Origin: a virus
Virus record (IMG/VR): IMGVR_UViG_3300037882_003134
Span: 1 to 57,039 of that record
Strand: one strand, 5' to 3'
DNA: 57,039 bases
Shown: piece after piece, positions 8,242 to 15,513 of the stretch
Layout: each line of letters opens with the position of its first letter
Position numbering within the stretch: the stretch's first letter is position 1
Notes under the pieces: model-generated
What the model saw: the letters and a program-made list of their open reading frames with translations, nothing else
The model's database searches: none
Told to the model about the DNA's origin: nothing
Made by a program: the position numbers and the translations under genes

Positions 8242-8455
8242 GGCGATTCCTCCAAAGAAGCCAAAGAAAGACCACAACGACGGTGGTTGTGATGACTGCT
8301 GCGAAATAGCACCACACAGCAATGGCGATCCCAATCACGCAGAGAGAAACGAACGGGTTGTCCTTCGCTTCTCCGGGTCGATCCCGATAGAGCCAGAACA
8401 TCGGAGCAAGTCCGTAGGCGAGGCAGATCACCGCCTTGATCACGATTGCTTCCAT
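7985..8455 (-). CDS. Membrane protein overlapping the ATPase gene
   Basis: A 156-residue ORF; GGGAG precedes the ATG at 8455. Two membrane helices (IKAVICLAYGLAPMFWLY and VIGIAIAVWCYFAAVITTTVVVVFLWLLW) are followed by a charged tail. The last 257 bp run in a different frame inside the ATPase gene. VirD4-type coupling proteins carry exactly such an N-terminal two-helix anchor, so this may be the separated anchor. A +1 frameshift or an indel joining the two frames is the alternative. Confidence 0.6.
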   Translation of the reverse strand: MEAIVIKAVICLAYGLAPMFWLYRDRPGEAKDNPFVSLCVIGIAIAVWCYFAAVITTTVVVVFLWLLWRNRHDIENIVDAVQNKPRPAPRRERVVEQDWLTLRYGDDPGRSNEHQRRLPSPSHDRDSSDREGEESAVDIDVRPARRTKPWDAPNGR

Positions 8456-8567
8456 CGTCTCCCGCTCCCATTGCCATCCGGCGAGGTTGATGCAAATGAC
8501 ACAACCTTGATACATATGATACTACGGGCGACGATGGGGATTTCAAGAGGGTCAGCGGAGAAAAAAG

Positions 8568-9137
8568 TCAGCTCACGCTTTTTCTGGCGTCCGCAGGAGC
8601 CGGAACCAGGTCGATAGACGGTACTGTTGCCGAGCTGGAATGCACGCTTCGCTTACCATCCACGGTCACTTCAATCACGAACATGCCATGCTTCGCACCA
8701 CCAGCACGGCGATGTCGTAAGTTCCCAGGAAGTCCCGACTTAGGGCATTTTGCCCGGACATTGAGTTGCTGGAAAAGTGCCTGAATTCGTCGTGCAACGT
8801 CTTGGTTCGCCTCAAACGATCCACCGCTGTACCCAACAAGACCACTGAGGACTGCCTGTAGCCGGTTCGCAATGTCCCGCTGGACAGTTTGCAATTCCGT
8901 TTCGATCTTCCCAAGCTGCGTTAGGGGTGTGAGTCCCTCAAGGAACTTCTCAATGTTCTTCTTCGCGGCAGCAGTGTTCTTTTCGATGAATTCCGTAGTT
9001 TTCTTGGCCAGATCGGGAGGGGGAGAAGCGTTTTGTACACTATCACTTTGGGATTCTCCGGCAAAACGATCCGTTGGAATCCGGCGATCGGGCTTCGGAG
9101 TGGATGTCTGTGCTGATTCTGCGGATTTTTTGGCCAT
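8568..9137 (-). CDS. Hypothetical coiled-coil protein, 189 aa
   Basis: The N-terminal 55 residues are polar and disordered. Residues about 60-130 are heptad-rich helix (KKTTEFIEKNTAAAKKNIEKFLEGL, then QTVQRDIANRLQAVLSGL). The C-terminus is basic. No family is recognised. A TAGAAT box lies about 46 bp upstream, just after a terminator, so it may start a new transcript. Confidence 0.6.
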   Translation of the reverse strand: MAKKSAESAQTSTPKPDRRIPTDRFAGESQSDSVQNASPPPDLAKKTTEFIEKNTAAAKKNIEKFLEGLTPLTQLGKIETELQTVQRDIANRLQAVLSGLVGYSGGSFEANQDVARRIQALFQQLNVRAKCPKSGLPGNLRHRRAGGAKHGMFVIEVTVDGKRSVHSSSATVPSIDLVPAPADARKSVS

Positions 9138-9182
9138 TTTCCCGCTCGTTTTCCCCGGTTCATTGCGAAGTAGTCACATTTC

Positions 9183-9188
9183 ATTCTA
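9183..9188 (-). promoter_or_regulatory. Probable -10 box (TAGAAT)
   Basis: TAGAAT on the minus strand directly follows a strong terminator and precedes the gene starting at 9137. No convincing -35 box is seen. Confidence 0.4.
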
Positions 9189-9192
9189 CCTC

Positions 9193-9220
9193 AAAAAGCC
9201 CCAACACCGAAGTGCTGGGG
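9193..9220 (-). terminator. Rho-independent terminator
   Basis: On the minus strand a 9-bp stem (CCCCAGCAC / GTGTTGGGG) closed by a TTCG tetraloop is followed by CTTTTT. It lies 26 bp after the stop of the 9246-9548 gene. Confidence 0.85.
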
Positions 9221-9245
9221 TGCTCATCCGTGAGCGGGCAAAGCG

Positions 9246-9548
9246 TTACCGCTTCGCGTCCTGCTCTGCGATCCAGAGGGCGCAGTCCTGCAGCGCGAGA
9301 GCGAGCGCAGGCAAGTCTTGCGGCCAGAACGAATCCGACCGCTTCCATTCGTCACCGTCCTTGTAGGAACGGGAGACAGTCACCGTGTGTGTGAGTCGTT
9401 TGTCGTCACCGACTTCCTTCTCCCACACAGCAGCTTCGATGCTTCCCGAACCGCCGATATAGAAGCGGCGGGAATACACGGGTGGATCTTTCTTTTCGGC
9501 TCCACCATTGCCGTTGCCGTTTGAACGGCGGTTCTGAAAACGAGACAT
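9246..9548 (-). CDS. Hypothetical protein, 100 aa
   Basis: The ATG at 9548 follows GGAGG. The N-terminus is Asn/Gly-rich and basic, and the rest looks like a small beta-rich fold (YSRRFYIGGSGSIEAAVWEKE). No domain is recognised. It follows the DUF932 gene and is followed by a terminator. Confidence 0.6.
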   Translation of the reverse strand: MSRFQNRRSNGNGNGGAEKKDPPVYSRRFYIGGSGSIEAAVWEKEVGDDKRLTHTVTVSRSYKDGDEWKRSDSFWPQDLPALALALQDCALWIAEQDAKR

Positions 9549-9600
9549 TGAACAACCTCCAAAGTGAAAAGGGAGGCATCCGTGCCAGAGAACGCGGCTC

Positions 9601-10617
9601 CTATGCCGCAACCAGAGACAACAGAGAAGAAGACTTTTGATCCGCTTCCGTGCGGTCGCCAGCGTCGAGTTCACGCGAGAGTTGCGTGAGAGCATCCACA
9701 AGAGACCAAATGGTGAAGGCTCCCTTGTTGGAAGCAATCTCCAGCGCTTGCTTGGCCAGCTTCCGGGTTACCCCTTGGCCTGTCATCAGCGACATCGCTT
9801 CGTCGGCGTCACCCGCCGATTCAGCCATCGCCTTTTTGACGACCTGATAGAAGCCGTCCTTGCGCGCATCTCGCTTTTCGACCAGCTCTTCGATCCGTTG
9901 CCGGATTTCCGAGAGGCCGGAGGAAACGGACGCAGTGTGCTTCCGCTTCCATGAAACAACATCGGTCGCGTCCCACACGAGGTGGTTGGCGCAGACCTTC
10001 TGAAACCAAAACGTTTCGATCCCAAGGCTTCTCCTCCCAACTTCCGAGTTCCAAACGAAGAATCCGGGGGCGAACGCTTCGCCACCGATTTCAACCCAAC
10101 CCAGCGGATCGATCAGGAACACAAACATGTCCTGCTCGCCCGCGTAGAGGCCGGTTGCTCCGTTAAAGCCCTTCTGAGGGGGTGTGAAGTCCACAGCAAA
10201 TTCGCGGATCATTCCGACAAGATCGGCATCCCAAAGACGGGTATATGCCGTGCCGTGAATGGATCGAACGCCCTGCGTATCGGTGAGAAGTTGCAGAGGC
10301 TTGTTGCCCTCGCGGGGCAGGGTCTCAGCGAAGACCTTATCCGCTGTCGTCGGAGTGAGGCGGTTTACTGTTTCTTTCGCCACTCCTGCCAGGCGGCAGA
10401 GTTGGGAGAAAGACCAGTCGTTCATGAAGAACGCCTCCCCATCCATCGCCAGCTTCAGGTCTCCATTGCCGACCGTCTTCAAGTTCTGCGGAGGATGCCA
10501 TCGATCGACTGCGTCCTCTTTCTTCTTCCGGCAGTAGTTCCACAGGTCGGTGAGCGATTCGTACCGCTCGTCCGGTTCCCGTGCGAACAACTGCTTGCTC
10601 GCGCGTGTAAGTAACAT
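9601..10617 (-). CDS. DUF932 family protein
   Basis: A 338-residue protein matching the DUF932 / phage-plasmid-like family: an internal core with TDTQGVRSIHGTAYTRLWDADL and the conserved HLVWDA region. The start at 10617 follows GGAGGG, which rules out a longer reading. Family members sit on phages and plasmids near replication or anti-restriction genes; the biochemical role is unknown. The 364-bp region upstream is full of inverted repeats. Confidence 0.8.
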   Translation of the reverse strand: MLLTRASKQLFAREPDERYESLTDLWNYCRKKKEDAVDRWHPPQNLKTVGNGDLKLAMDGEAFFMNDWSFSQLCRLAGVAKETVNRLTPTTADKVFAETLPREGNKPLQLLTDTQGVRSIHGTAYTRLWDADLVGMIREFAVDFTPPQKGFNGATGLYAGEQDMFVFLIDPLGWVEIGGEAFAPGFFVWNSEVGRRSLGIETFWFQKVCANHLVWDATDVVSWKRKHTASVSSGLSEIRQRIEELVEKRDARKDGFYQVVKKAMAESAGDADEAMSLMTGQGVTRKLAKQALEIASNKGAFTIWSLVDALTQLSRELDAGDRTEADQKSSSLLSLVAA

Positions 10618-10699
10618 TGCATACCCTCCAATCATGTGAATGAGCATTCGTGCGCTGGAACATCCAGAACACGCTGGGAGGGTACGCCTGCGAGAAAAG

Positions 10700-10916
10700 A
10701 GGCGCAAACGTGAAGCCGAGGCGAAGCCGGGTGTGCGGCTTCACTGGGCGAAGCGGGAGAGAACTGGGTTCCAGCCCCCCGCGGCGATGGAACCAGGTGT
10801 GTCAGTTCTCTTTCGCGTTGGGGGGCTTCCCTTTGCTGCCGAACCACATCTTGCCAGTGGCGGAGAGGCCTTCGAGAGATCGGTGTGCCGTAGCGACCTT
10901 TCCCCCTACGGCATCC
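10700..10916. other. Intergenic region with three strong inverted repeats
   Basis: The 364-bp gap 10618-10981 holds no supported gene. It contains IR1 (GTGAAGCCG / CGGCTTCAC, 10710-10718 and 10736-10744), IR2 (a 21-bp imperfect stem, 10753-10773 with 10788-10816, broken by an 8-nt bulge and capped by a C/G-rich loop), and IR3 (TGCCGTAG / CTACGGCA, 10886-10893 and 10906-10913). No T-run follows any stem, so they are not simple terminators. Candidates are a replication or transfer origin, or a structured RNA. Confidence 0.5.
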
Positions 10917-10981
10917 GGCTACGACTTATGAAAGTCACTAGCTTGGCGGCTGGAGGCTTGCTCCCAGGCAGCGAAGTCATT

Positions 10982-11749
10982 TTACAGCAGTTTCACTCGT
11001 TCCTTTGGACCACCGAACGTCGGCCACCACACGGGATCGTGTGCGAGGTTCACATCCGTGCGATTGAACTCGTTGAGTGTGCAGAAGAGGAAGAGGTTTA
11101 ACTGATTGTGGCCGGCTTCCCGGAGTACTTGTCTGGCAGCCGACCGGATGTACGACATATCCCCGTGTTGGTCGATGATGAAGAGGACGCGGAACGGCCG
11201 CTTGAAGTCCAGGTACAGCCGCAGGTAGTTCTTAAACTTGATCCTCCACTTCGTTTCCACGATGTCGGAGAGCTGCATTTCAATGAAGAACAGATAGCGT
11301 TCCACCCAGAACGTGAAGTCCGGGCGGAATCGATGCCCCATGAACGCCGTTCCCTTTTGCAGCCGTTCTGTCTTGTGACCGTTCACAGCCATATCCCGAG
11401 CGATCCGGGTAAATGTGCGGAACGTGAAGAAATCGTGGTGTGACTGTTCTCTCTCGGTTTGCTTGTACCGCTTGGGGAGTCGGATGTCGGTCAGGTACCG
11501 ATAGACCTGCGAACGCGAACCAGGAATGCCCCACGTCGGAAGAAAATCCTGCATCTGCTCCACGGACATTCCGAGCCGCACGAGCTTCTCCACTTCAAGC
11601 AAGCGTTCTTTCTCTTCCTCGACTATTACGGGTTTCAGAATCGAAGAACGGTTCCGTTTGGGTTCTACGCTGGAAATAACCTGTTCGTAGCGAGTTCGCC
11701 CGTCCCGGTTTTCGTCCCCAGTGCCATTCCTGATACCATCCTCACGCAT
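10982..11749 (-). CDS. Second replication-relaxation-like protein
   Basis: A 255-residue protein. A central segment (FRPDFTFWVERYLFFIEMQ, then KFKNYLRLYLDF and FRVLFIID) resembles the Replic_Relax core seen in the 5720-6334 protein. The N-terminal half contains a possible helix-turn-helix (MSVEQMQDFL ... SRSQVYRYL). The proposed ATG shares the CATG tetramer with the start of the divergent HNH gene; a downstream start is possible. Its role may lie with the inverted repeats just downstream of it. Confidence 0.55.
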   Translation of the reverse strand: MREDGIRNGTGDENRDGRTRYEQVISSVEPKRNRSSILKPVIVEEEKERLLEVEKLVRLGMSVEQMQDFLPTWGIPGSRSQVYRYLTDIRLPKRYKQTEREQSHHDFFTFRTFTRIARDMAVNGHKTERLQKGTAFMGHRFRPDFTFWVERYLFFIEMQLSDIVETKWRIKFKNYLRLYLDFKRPFRVLFIIDQHGDMSYIRSAARQVLREAGHNQLNLFLFCTLNEFNRTDVNLAHDPVWWPTFGGPKERVKLL

Positions 11750-11767
11750 GTCCCAAGGATCGTATCA
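11731..11767. promoter_or_regulatory. Bidirectional leaderless promoter pair
   Basis: TGATACCAT (11731-11739, plus) lies 8 nt before the plus-strand ATG at 11748. TGATACGAT (11759-11767, minus) lies 9 nt before the minus-strand ATG at 11749. Both are extended -10 boxes (TGnTANNNT), so both transcripts would begin at or next to the start codons, which share CATG. Confidence 0.55.
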
Positions 11768-12215
11768 GGATTATCTGAACGGCGCTCATTGGAAACGGCA
11801 GCGGAGACGCTCTCTTCGGTACCACAACTACACGTGCCAGGGCTGCGGACGATACTTCGGAAAAGCAGGTTCGTGGATGCTCGACGTGCATCACACGCCG
11901 GAAGCATACGGAATGCTCGGCAAAGAGTCTCTCGAATCGATTGTGCCGCTCTGCAGCGGCCGGGGAAAATCAACCAAGTGCCATCCGAAGGGAAAATACA
12001 CCAAAGGCGCGATGAAGATCGATCGCGGGGCGTGGACGTGGATTCGGCTACTGGAGACCGTCTTCTCGCTCCGCACGCTTAAACTGATGTGGAGTATCGC
12101 GTGGTGGACACTGAAGATGCTTTGGAACGTGCTGTGCTACGCATTGTTGTTCCTGAACATGCTTTGGTGTCTTCTACTCGGATTCTGCGGAGTGAAGACC
12201 TACTTCTCCGAATGA
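11748..12215 (+). CDS. HNH nuclease with hydrophobic C-terminal membrane region
   Basis: A 155-residue protein, the only plus-strand gene within a minus-strand block. The N-terminal half has CQGCG, then LDVHHTPEAYG and a later Cys/His (CHPKGK), consistent with an HNH fold. Residues about 95-150 are hydrophobic and Trp-rich (LKLMWSIAWWTLKMLWNVLCYALLFLNMLWCLLL), long enough for two membrane helices. A membrane-tethered HNH protein is unusual; acting on incoming or exported DNA at the membrane would be an inference. Confidence 0.6.
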   Translation: MSQGSYQDYLNGAHWKRQRRRSLRYHNYTCQGCGRYFGKAGSWMLDVHHTPEAYGMLGKESLESIVPLCSGRGKSTKCHPKGKYTKGAMKIDRGAWTWIRLLETVFSLRTLKLMWSIAWWTLKMLWNVLCYALLFLNMLWCLLLGFCGVKTYFSE

Positions 12216-12487
12216 GCCCACTGCTCATACGCGATCGTCAGTTGCCTTCGTAGGGCTTCGACTTCCTCCTTTGCTGCCAAGTAAGACGATCGATGCGTGA
12301 GGGCGTACAACGCGAGCATCGCCACACAACGACTCCGCTCGTCACCATCGGGCAAGGCGTTCACCAAACGAACGTGGTGATCCAGCTTCCGCTTTGCTTG
12401 GGCGTAGCTCAATTGTGCTTCTGCCATCTTCCGGTGGCAGATTCGGTCGATCGTTTCTTCCACGTCACTGCGTTCGTTCGATTCCAT
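12200..12487 (-). CDS. Hypothetical helical protein in lysis region
   Basis: A 95-residue, highly helical protein (MAEAQLSYAQAKRKLDHHVRLV ... AAKEEVEALRRQL) with no membrane segment. Its start overlaps the end of the small hydrophobic gene by 23 bp, and it converges on the HNH gene by 16 bp. Its position after holin- and amidase-like genes suggests a lysis-linked role, unproven. Confidence 0.5.
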   Translation of the reverse strand: MESNERSDVEETIDRICHRKMAEAQLSYAQAKRKLDHHVRLVNALPDGDERSRCVAMLALYALTHRSSYLAAKEEVEALRRQLTIAYEQWAHSEK

Positions 12488-12590
12488 GACCGAATCTCAC
12501 CGTACCACCTGCGGGTTCCGCGACGCAGAACGCGAGCACGAGAAGCAACAGCAAAAGTAGCCGACGAAGGGTGCAGCAGTTCACCAGCAT
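12465..12590 (-). CDS. Small signal-peptide protein, 41 aa
   Basis: Starts 3 nt after the stop of the holin-like gene. The sequence begins MLVNCCTLRRLLLLLLLVLAF, then CVAEPAGG, which is a typical export signal with a Cys near the cleavage region; it does not match a strict lipobox (the residue before Cys is Phe). An outer-spanin-like role is conceivable given the neighbourhood, but length and motif are weak support. Confidence 0.4.
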   Translation of the reverse strand: MLVNCCTLRRLLLLLLLVLAFCVAEPAGGTVRFGHGIERTQ

Positions 12591-12593
12591 GAG

Positions 12594-12854
12594 CTAGGAC
12601 GTAGCCTTCTCGATCTTGTGGGCGTTGCCAATCAGACCGAGACCGGCGAGAGCCGTGACCACCGGAACGAACGCGATCTGCAGACCATCGAGACAGCCGA
12701 ACAGATCGAGGTTGCCCATCATGCAGTTTCCAGCGACGGTGAACACGTCACCGAGTGCTGTGAGCAGGGCACCGATACCGACAACGATCAGGCCATAGCC
12801 CGCGATCGCTGACTTCTTACCGTTGAGGCCGGGGATGTCGAGGATGCTTCGCAT
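12594..12854 (-). CDS. Holin-like membrane protein
   Basis: An 86-residue protein with two hydrophobic helices (AIAGYGLIVVGIGALLTALGDVF and LQIAFVPVVTALAGLGLIG) separated by a short Cys-containing loop and ending in a charged tail. Size, topology and position next to the amidase gene fit a holin, which would make membrane lesions at lysis time. A leaderless promoter (TACACT, 6 nt before the ATG) lies directly after the amidase stop. Confidence 0.65.
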   Translation of the reverse strand: MRSILDIPGLNGKKSAIAGYGLIVVGIGALLTALGDVFTVAGNCMMGNLDLFGCLDGLQIAFVPVVTALAGLGLIGNAHKIEKATS

Positions 12855-12860
12855 GCGCTC

Positions 12861-12866
12861 AGTGTA
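12861..12866 (-). promoter_or_regulatory. Leaderless-type -10 box (TACACT)
   Basis: Read on the minus strand: amidase stop TAG, then TACACT, 6 nt, then the ATG at 12854. Confidence 0.6.
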
Positions 12867-13451
12867 CTACTTCGAAATACGCTGAAGTAATCTTTCCCTC
12901 TGTCTGACAAGCGATTCTTTCGTGGAGCCTTCAGCCCTCTCAATGCGGGCTTCCAAGCGATTAAGCCTTGCGGATGCACTTAGCCAAGCGAACGCACCGA
13001 AGAACGTACCTGTCGCCCGAAGGTGATTCGCCAAAAGCTCCGCAAACGGATAGCCAGGACAGGATGTGGAATCGACCGTGCCGTGGTTCACAATGTCCTC
13101 CAGCTTGATGCCCCATCGGTCAACAATCTCTGGACCGAGAACGAACCACTCATCAATCTGCGCCTGCGTTGGATTCTCCTTCGTGAAGTCTCCAGCGAAG
13201 CACACGGCAATACCCGTGGCGTTGAAGTCGATCTTGGCATTGGGGCCTTTATCGACAACCGTGTGCGCTCCACGCTCTCCCTCCCTTCGATACTGCTTCC
13301 GCGTCCCGTCCTTCTCGATGAGGTAGTTGTAACCGCCGCTGTAACCGAGTTCGCTCTTCGGAAAGCCGCGTCGCTTGTGGCTTGCGTCGATCTTCTCGAA
13401 TTGCGGCTTGCTGGAGGCGTCGGCCGAATGGTGTGCAATCAGGTACTTCAT
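12867..13451 (-). CDS. N-acetylmuramoyl-L-alanine amidase (endolysin)
   Basis: A 194-residue Amidase_2 (T7 lysozyme/PGRP fold) enzyme that cuts the MurNAc-L-Ala bond of peptidoglycan. Zinc ligands are visible: H7 (IAHHSA), H123 (NHGTVDS) and C131 (TSCPG). The C-terminal 50 residues form a basic coiled coil (LNRLEARIERAEG ... RQRERLLQRI), perhaps for wall binding or dimerisation. No signal peptide, so release probably needs a holin. The start overlaps the upstream stop (ATGA). Confidence 0.9.
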   Translation of the reverse strand: MKYLIAHHSADASSKPQFEKIDASHKRRGFPKSELGYSGGYNYLIEKDGTRKQYRREGERGAHTVVDKGPNAKIDFNATGIAVCFAGDFTKENPTQAQIDEWFVLGPEIVDRWGIKLEDIVNHGTVDSTSCPGYPFAELLANHLRATGTFFGAFAWLSASARLNRLEARIERAEGSTKESLVRQRERLLQRISK

Positions 13452-13633
13452 CCGCAGCAGGAGCAGGGGGCTAGGATCGCGAGCAGCTTATCACGTTCTT
13501 CGGCACTGATCTCCTCGCACTCGAATTCCACCTGCACCCTGTTTCGTTGGTGCTGCAGATAACCCTCGTTTCGCGTTCCCGCTGCCTCTTGGCACTCCAT
13601 TTCAAGCCGGTGGAAGTATGGGGATTCACTCAA
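13448..13633 (-). CDS. Hypothetical protein, 61 aa
   Basis: A small acidic protein ending in CSCCG, coupled by 4-bp overlaps to both the amidase gene and the upstream membrane-protein gene. No family recognised; part of the lysis cassette by position. Confidence 0.55.
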   Translation of the reverse strand: MSESPYFHRLEMECQEAAGTRNEGYLQHQRNRVQVEFECEEISAEERDKLLAILAPCSCCG

Positions 13634-13986
13634 GGGATCAGGGTAAGGGCATCAAGTGCGCTCATTGAAGCACCGCGGGGAGAAGGATTGCACGCCAAGC
13701 GCTCCTGTTCCGTGTCGGCGGTGTTCTGGCAAATTTGCCGGAGGAAATACTGTTCTGTTGCCGCACGAACCTCACCTGTCGCCACTACGGTATCGACTTT
13801 CCCCTCGATCCGCCGAAGTCGCACATCCATGTCTGCATGGGCGGCTTCCGATCGTTGATTGAAGCCGGCGTTCATCCACATGATGAAGGCAACCGCGCAG
13901 ATAGCGATGACCGGAACGGTCCCGAGAGTTTTCACGCTCTCTACGAAGCTCTTGATCGCGGCCGGCGCGGCTAGAGCGGGGATCAT
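13630..13986 (-). CDS. Membrane-anchored coiled-coil protein of the lysis cassette
   Basis: A 118-residue protein with one N-terminal membrane helix (LGTVPVIAICAVAFIMWM) followed by a periplasmic- or cytosolic-type coiled coil (ADMDVRLRRIEGKVDTVV). This topology fits an inner-membrane spanin or a class III holin-like protein. It overlaps its neighbours on both sides by 4 bp. Confidence 0.55.
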   Translation of the reverse strand: MIPALAAPAAIKSFVESVKTLGTVPVIAICAVAFIMWMNAGFNQRSEAAHADMDVRLRRIEGKVDTVVATGEVRAATEQYFLRQICQNTADTEQERLACNPSPRGASMSALDALTLIP

Positions 13987-14711
13987 GCTGCAGCGGAGAG
14001 TTCAGTAATTGGCTCGGCATCGGCATCACTTGTCGGCGTCTGGGTCATGTGCTCCGTGGTGCCGTCCGTGCGATACGTCTTGCCGGTCGATGCCACGAAT
14101 CGGCTCACAAGTTTGAGACCAGCAGATAGAAGTGAGTGGATGGGGGCTGTGGCCTCCACTTGGTCGAAGTCACGTTTCAAGAGTGCGTCTGCGTTTTCAA
14201 TCGCAGTCGGAATATCGCTTACTGCCGCAGGAGAAGCAGGAATCAGATCGGTTTTGGCTTTGATTGCGGCGACCTCCGTGTCGATGTATCCGGCAATCGC
14301 GTCTGTTGCTGCTGCGATCACCGAAGCGTCTGCCGGGTCACTGGGTAGGTTATCCGTCTTTGTCTTTACCGCTGCAACGCTTTCGTCGGCAAGATATGGG
14401 ATCTCTGCGCTTGCGTGGGCTACAGTGTGGATGAGAACGCCTTGATCCTCCCATTCTTTCGGGTTCGTCTGATCAATGATGCTCAGGCAGATTTGCCGAG
14501 CCTGCATCTCTGTGGCCGTCAGCGGAACGCTGTACCACCCGTGCCCTTCCTCCGTAAAGGTGGCTGTTGTCGTGTTCGCTGCGGCTCCGCCATCCTTAAT
14601 GATCTTGATGTCACCCGACGCAGCGGCTGCCCCAGTCAGAAAATCCGTCGCTCCGAAATCGATAAGCGTGAAGTAGATTGTGGTCGCCACTCCATAGCGT
14701 CGTTGGAGCAT
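13983..14711 (-). CDS. Tail/baseplate-associated protein
   Basis: A 242-residue protein. The N-terminal 90 residues look like a compact beta domain (IYFTLIDFGATDFLTGAA ... GWYSVPLTATEM), as in small tail or baseplate-upper proteins. Ala/Asp-rich repeats follow (IAAATDAIAGYIDTEVAAIKAKTD). It lies at the end of the tail cluster, before lysis. A leaderless promoter lies 6 nt before the ATG. Confidence 0.6.
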   Translation of the reverse strand: MLQRRYGVATTIYFTLIDFGATDFLTGAAAASGDIKIIKDGGAAANTTTATFTEEGHGWYSVPLTATEMQARQICLSIIDQTNPKEWEDQGVLIHTVAHASAEIPYLADESVAAVKTKTDNLPSDPADASVIAAATDAIAGYIDTEVAAIKAKTDLIPASPAAVSDIPTAIENADALLKRDFDQVEATAPIHSLLSAGLKLVSRFVASTGKTYRTDGTTEHMTQTPTSDADAEPITELSAAA

Positions 14712-14717
14712 GCGTTC

Positions 14718-14726
14718 AGTATATCA
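14718..14726 (-). promoter_or_regulatory. Stop-promoter junction TGATATACT
   Basis: On the minus strand the TGA stop of the LamG gene forms the extended -10 with TATACT; 6 nt later comes the ATG at 14711. Confidence 0.65.
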
Positions 14727-15512
14727 TGGTCGCATTACTCCGCGCATCACCCCGCGAAGGATTGATCGATCACGAAACGCTACAGCGGAAGTCGAACACG
14801 CCAGGCCGTAGATATCATCCAGTTCGGCATCAGTCAGCGCGACATTCCACACGACGAGGTCTTGGATGAGACCATCCCACCCTTCATTCAATCCGATCAA
14901 GTCCGGTCGTGTGCCGATTGCGAACGTTCCTGATCCGTCGCGAAGTCCCGCGGCGGCGCTGCTTCCGAGTGTCATAGACGCAGCAGCAGCCCCGTTAAGT
15001 GATATTTTCGCCGCATCTGACTCTACAGTGCATGAAATCGCAACGTGGTAAATGGAACCAGCGCTTAGAGTTGTGTTGTAGGTCAAGTCAGTAAAATTAC
15101 TGGAGCTATCTCGCCAGCCAACACGGAATTGATTCGTACCGGCAAGATTGCGATATGTGAAGAAGTATTCTTCGTTTGCTCCACCACCAGAACTCCACTT
15201 GGCGAATATATTGCGTCCTTCACCAGACGACGTTGCAGACTCGTTCTTAAGCCACATTGCAGCAGAAAAGTTGCCGTTGAATGACAGGCCACTTTGCGAT
15301 CCGTCAGTGATTGAGAGGTATTCATCGCTTCCCTTCTCGAAGTCGCCCGCAAGTTCGGTGCATTGCAACTCAGCGCTAGTGACAGTGTTGTTGTCTGTTA
15401 GCGTATTGCTCGCAACCGAATCGGCGCGTGACCCGCTTTCTTCATTCAACTTCCACCGTGAAACGATCGATCCACTTTGTGGAAATGCCGAAAGGAGAGG
15501 CAGAAACGACAT
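14724..15512 (-). CDS. LamG-domain tail protein
   Basis: A 262-residue protein; the ATG at 15512 is one base after the upstream stop. After a hydrophobic N-terminus comes a concanavalin/LamG-like jelly roll: WKLNEESGSRADSVASN, FSAAMWLKNES, IYHVAISC, ISLNGAAAAS, and the closing DGLIQDLVVWNVALTDAELDDIY. Such domains bind sugars or proteins, so it is a likely receptor-binding or adhesion component of the tail tip. Confidence 0.75.
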   Translation of the reverse strand: MSFLPLLSAFPQSGSIVSRWKLNEESGSRADSVASNTLTDNNTVTSAELQCTELAGDFEKGSDEYLSITDGSQSGLSFNGNFSAAMWLKNESATSSGEGRNIFAKWSSGGGANEEYFFTYRNLAGTNQFRVGWRDSSSNFTDLTYNTTLSAGSIYHVAISCTVESDAAKISLNGAAAASMTLGSSAAAGLRDGSGTFAIGTRPDLIGLNEGWDGLIQDLVVWNVALTDAELDDIYGLACSTSAVAFRDRSILRGVMRGVMRP

Positions 15513-15513
15513 G

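Noticed and set aside
10802-10849. 15-codon minus ORF (MWFGSKGKPPNAKEN)
   Set aside because: Too short to support, and its end forms one arm of the large stem, so the sequence is better explained by the structure.
10640-11101. Plus-strand ORF in the inverted-repeat gap
   Set aside because: It runs through all stems and into the antisense of the 10982-11749 gene, with low-complexity composition and no ribosome site.
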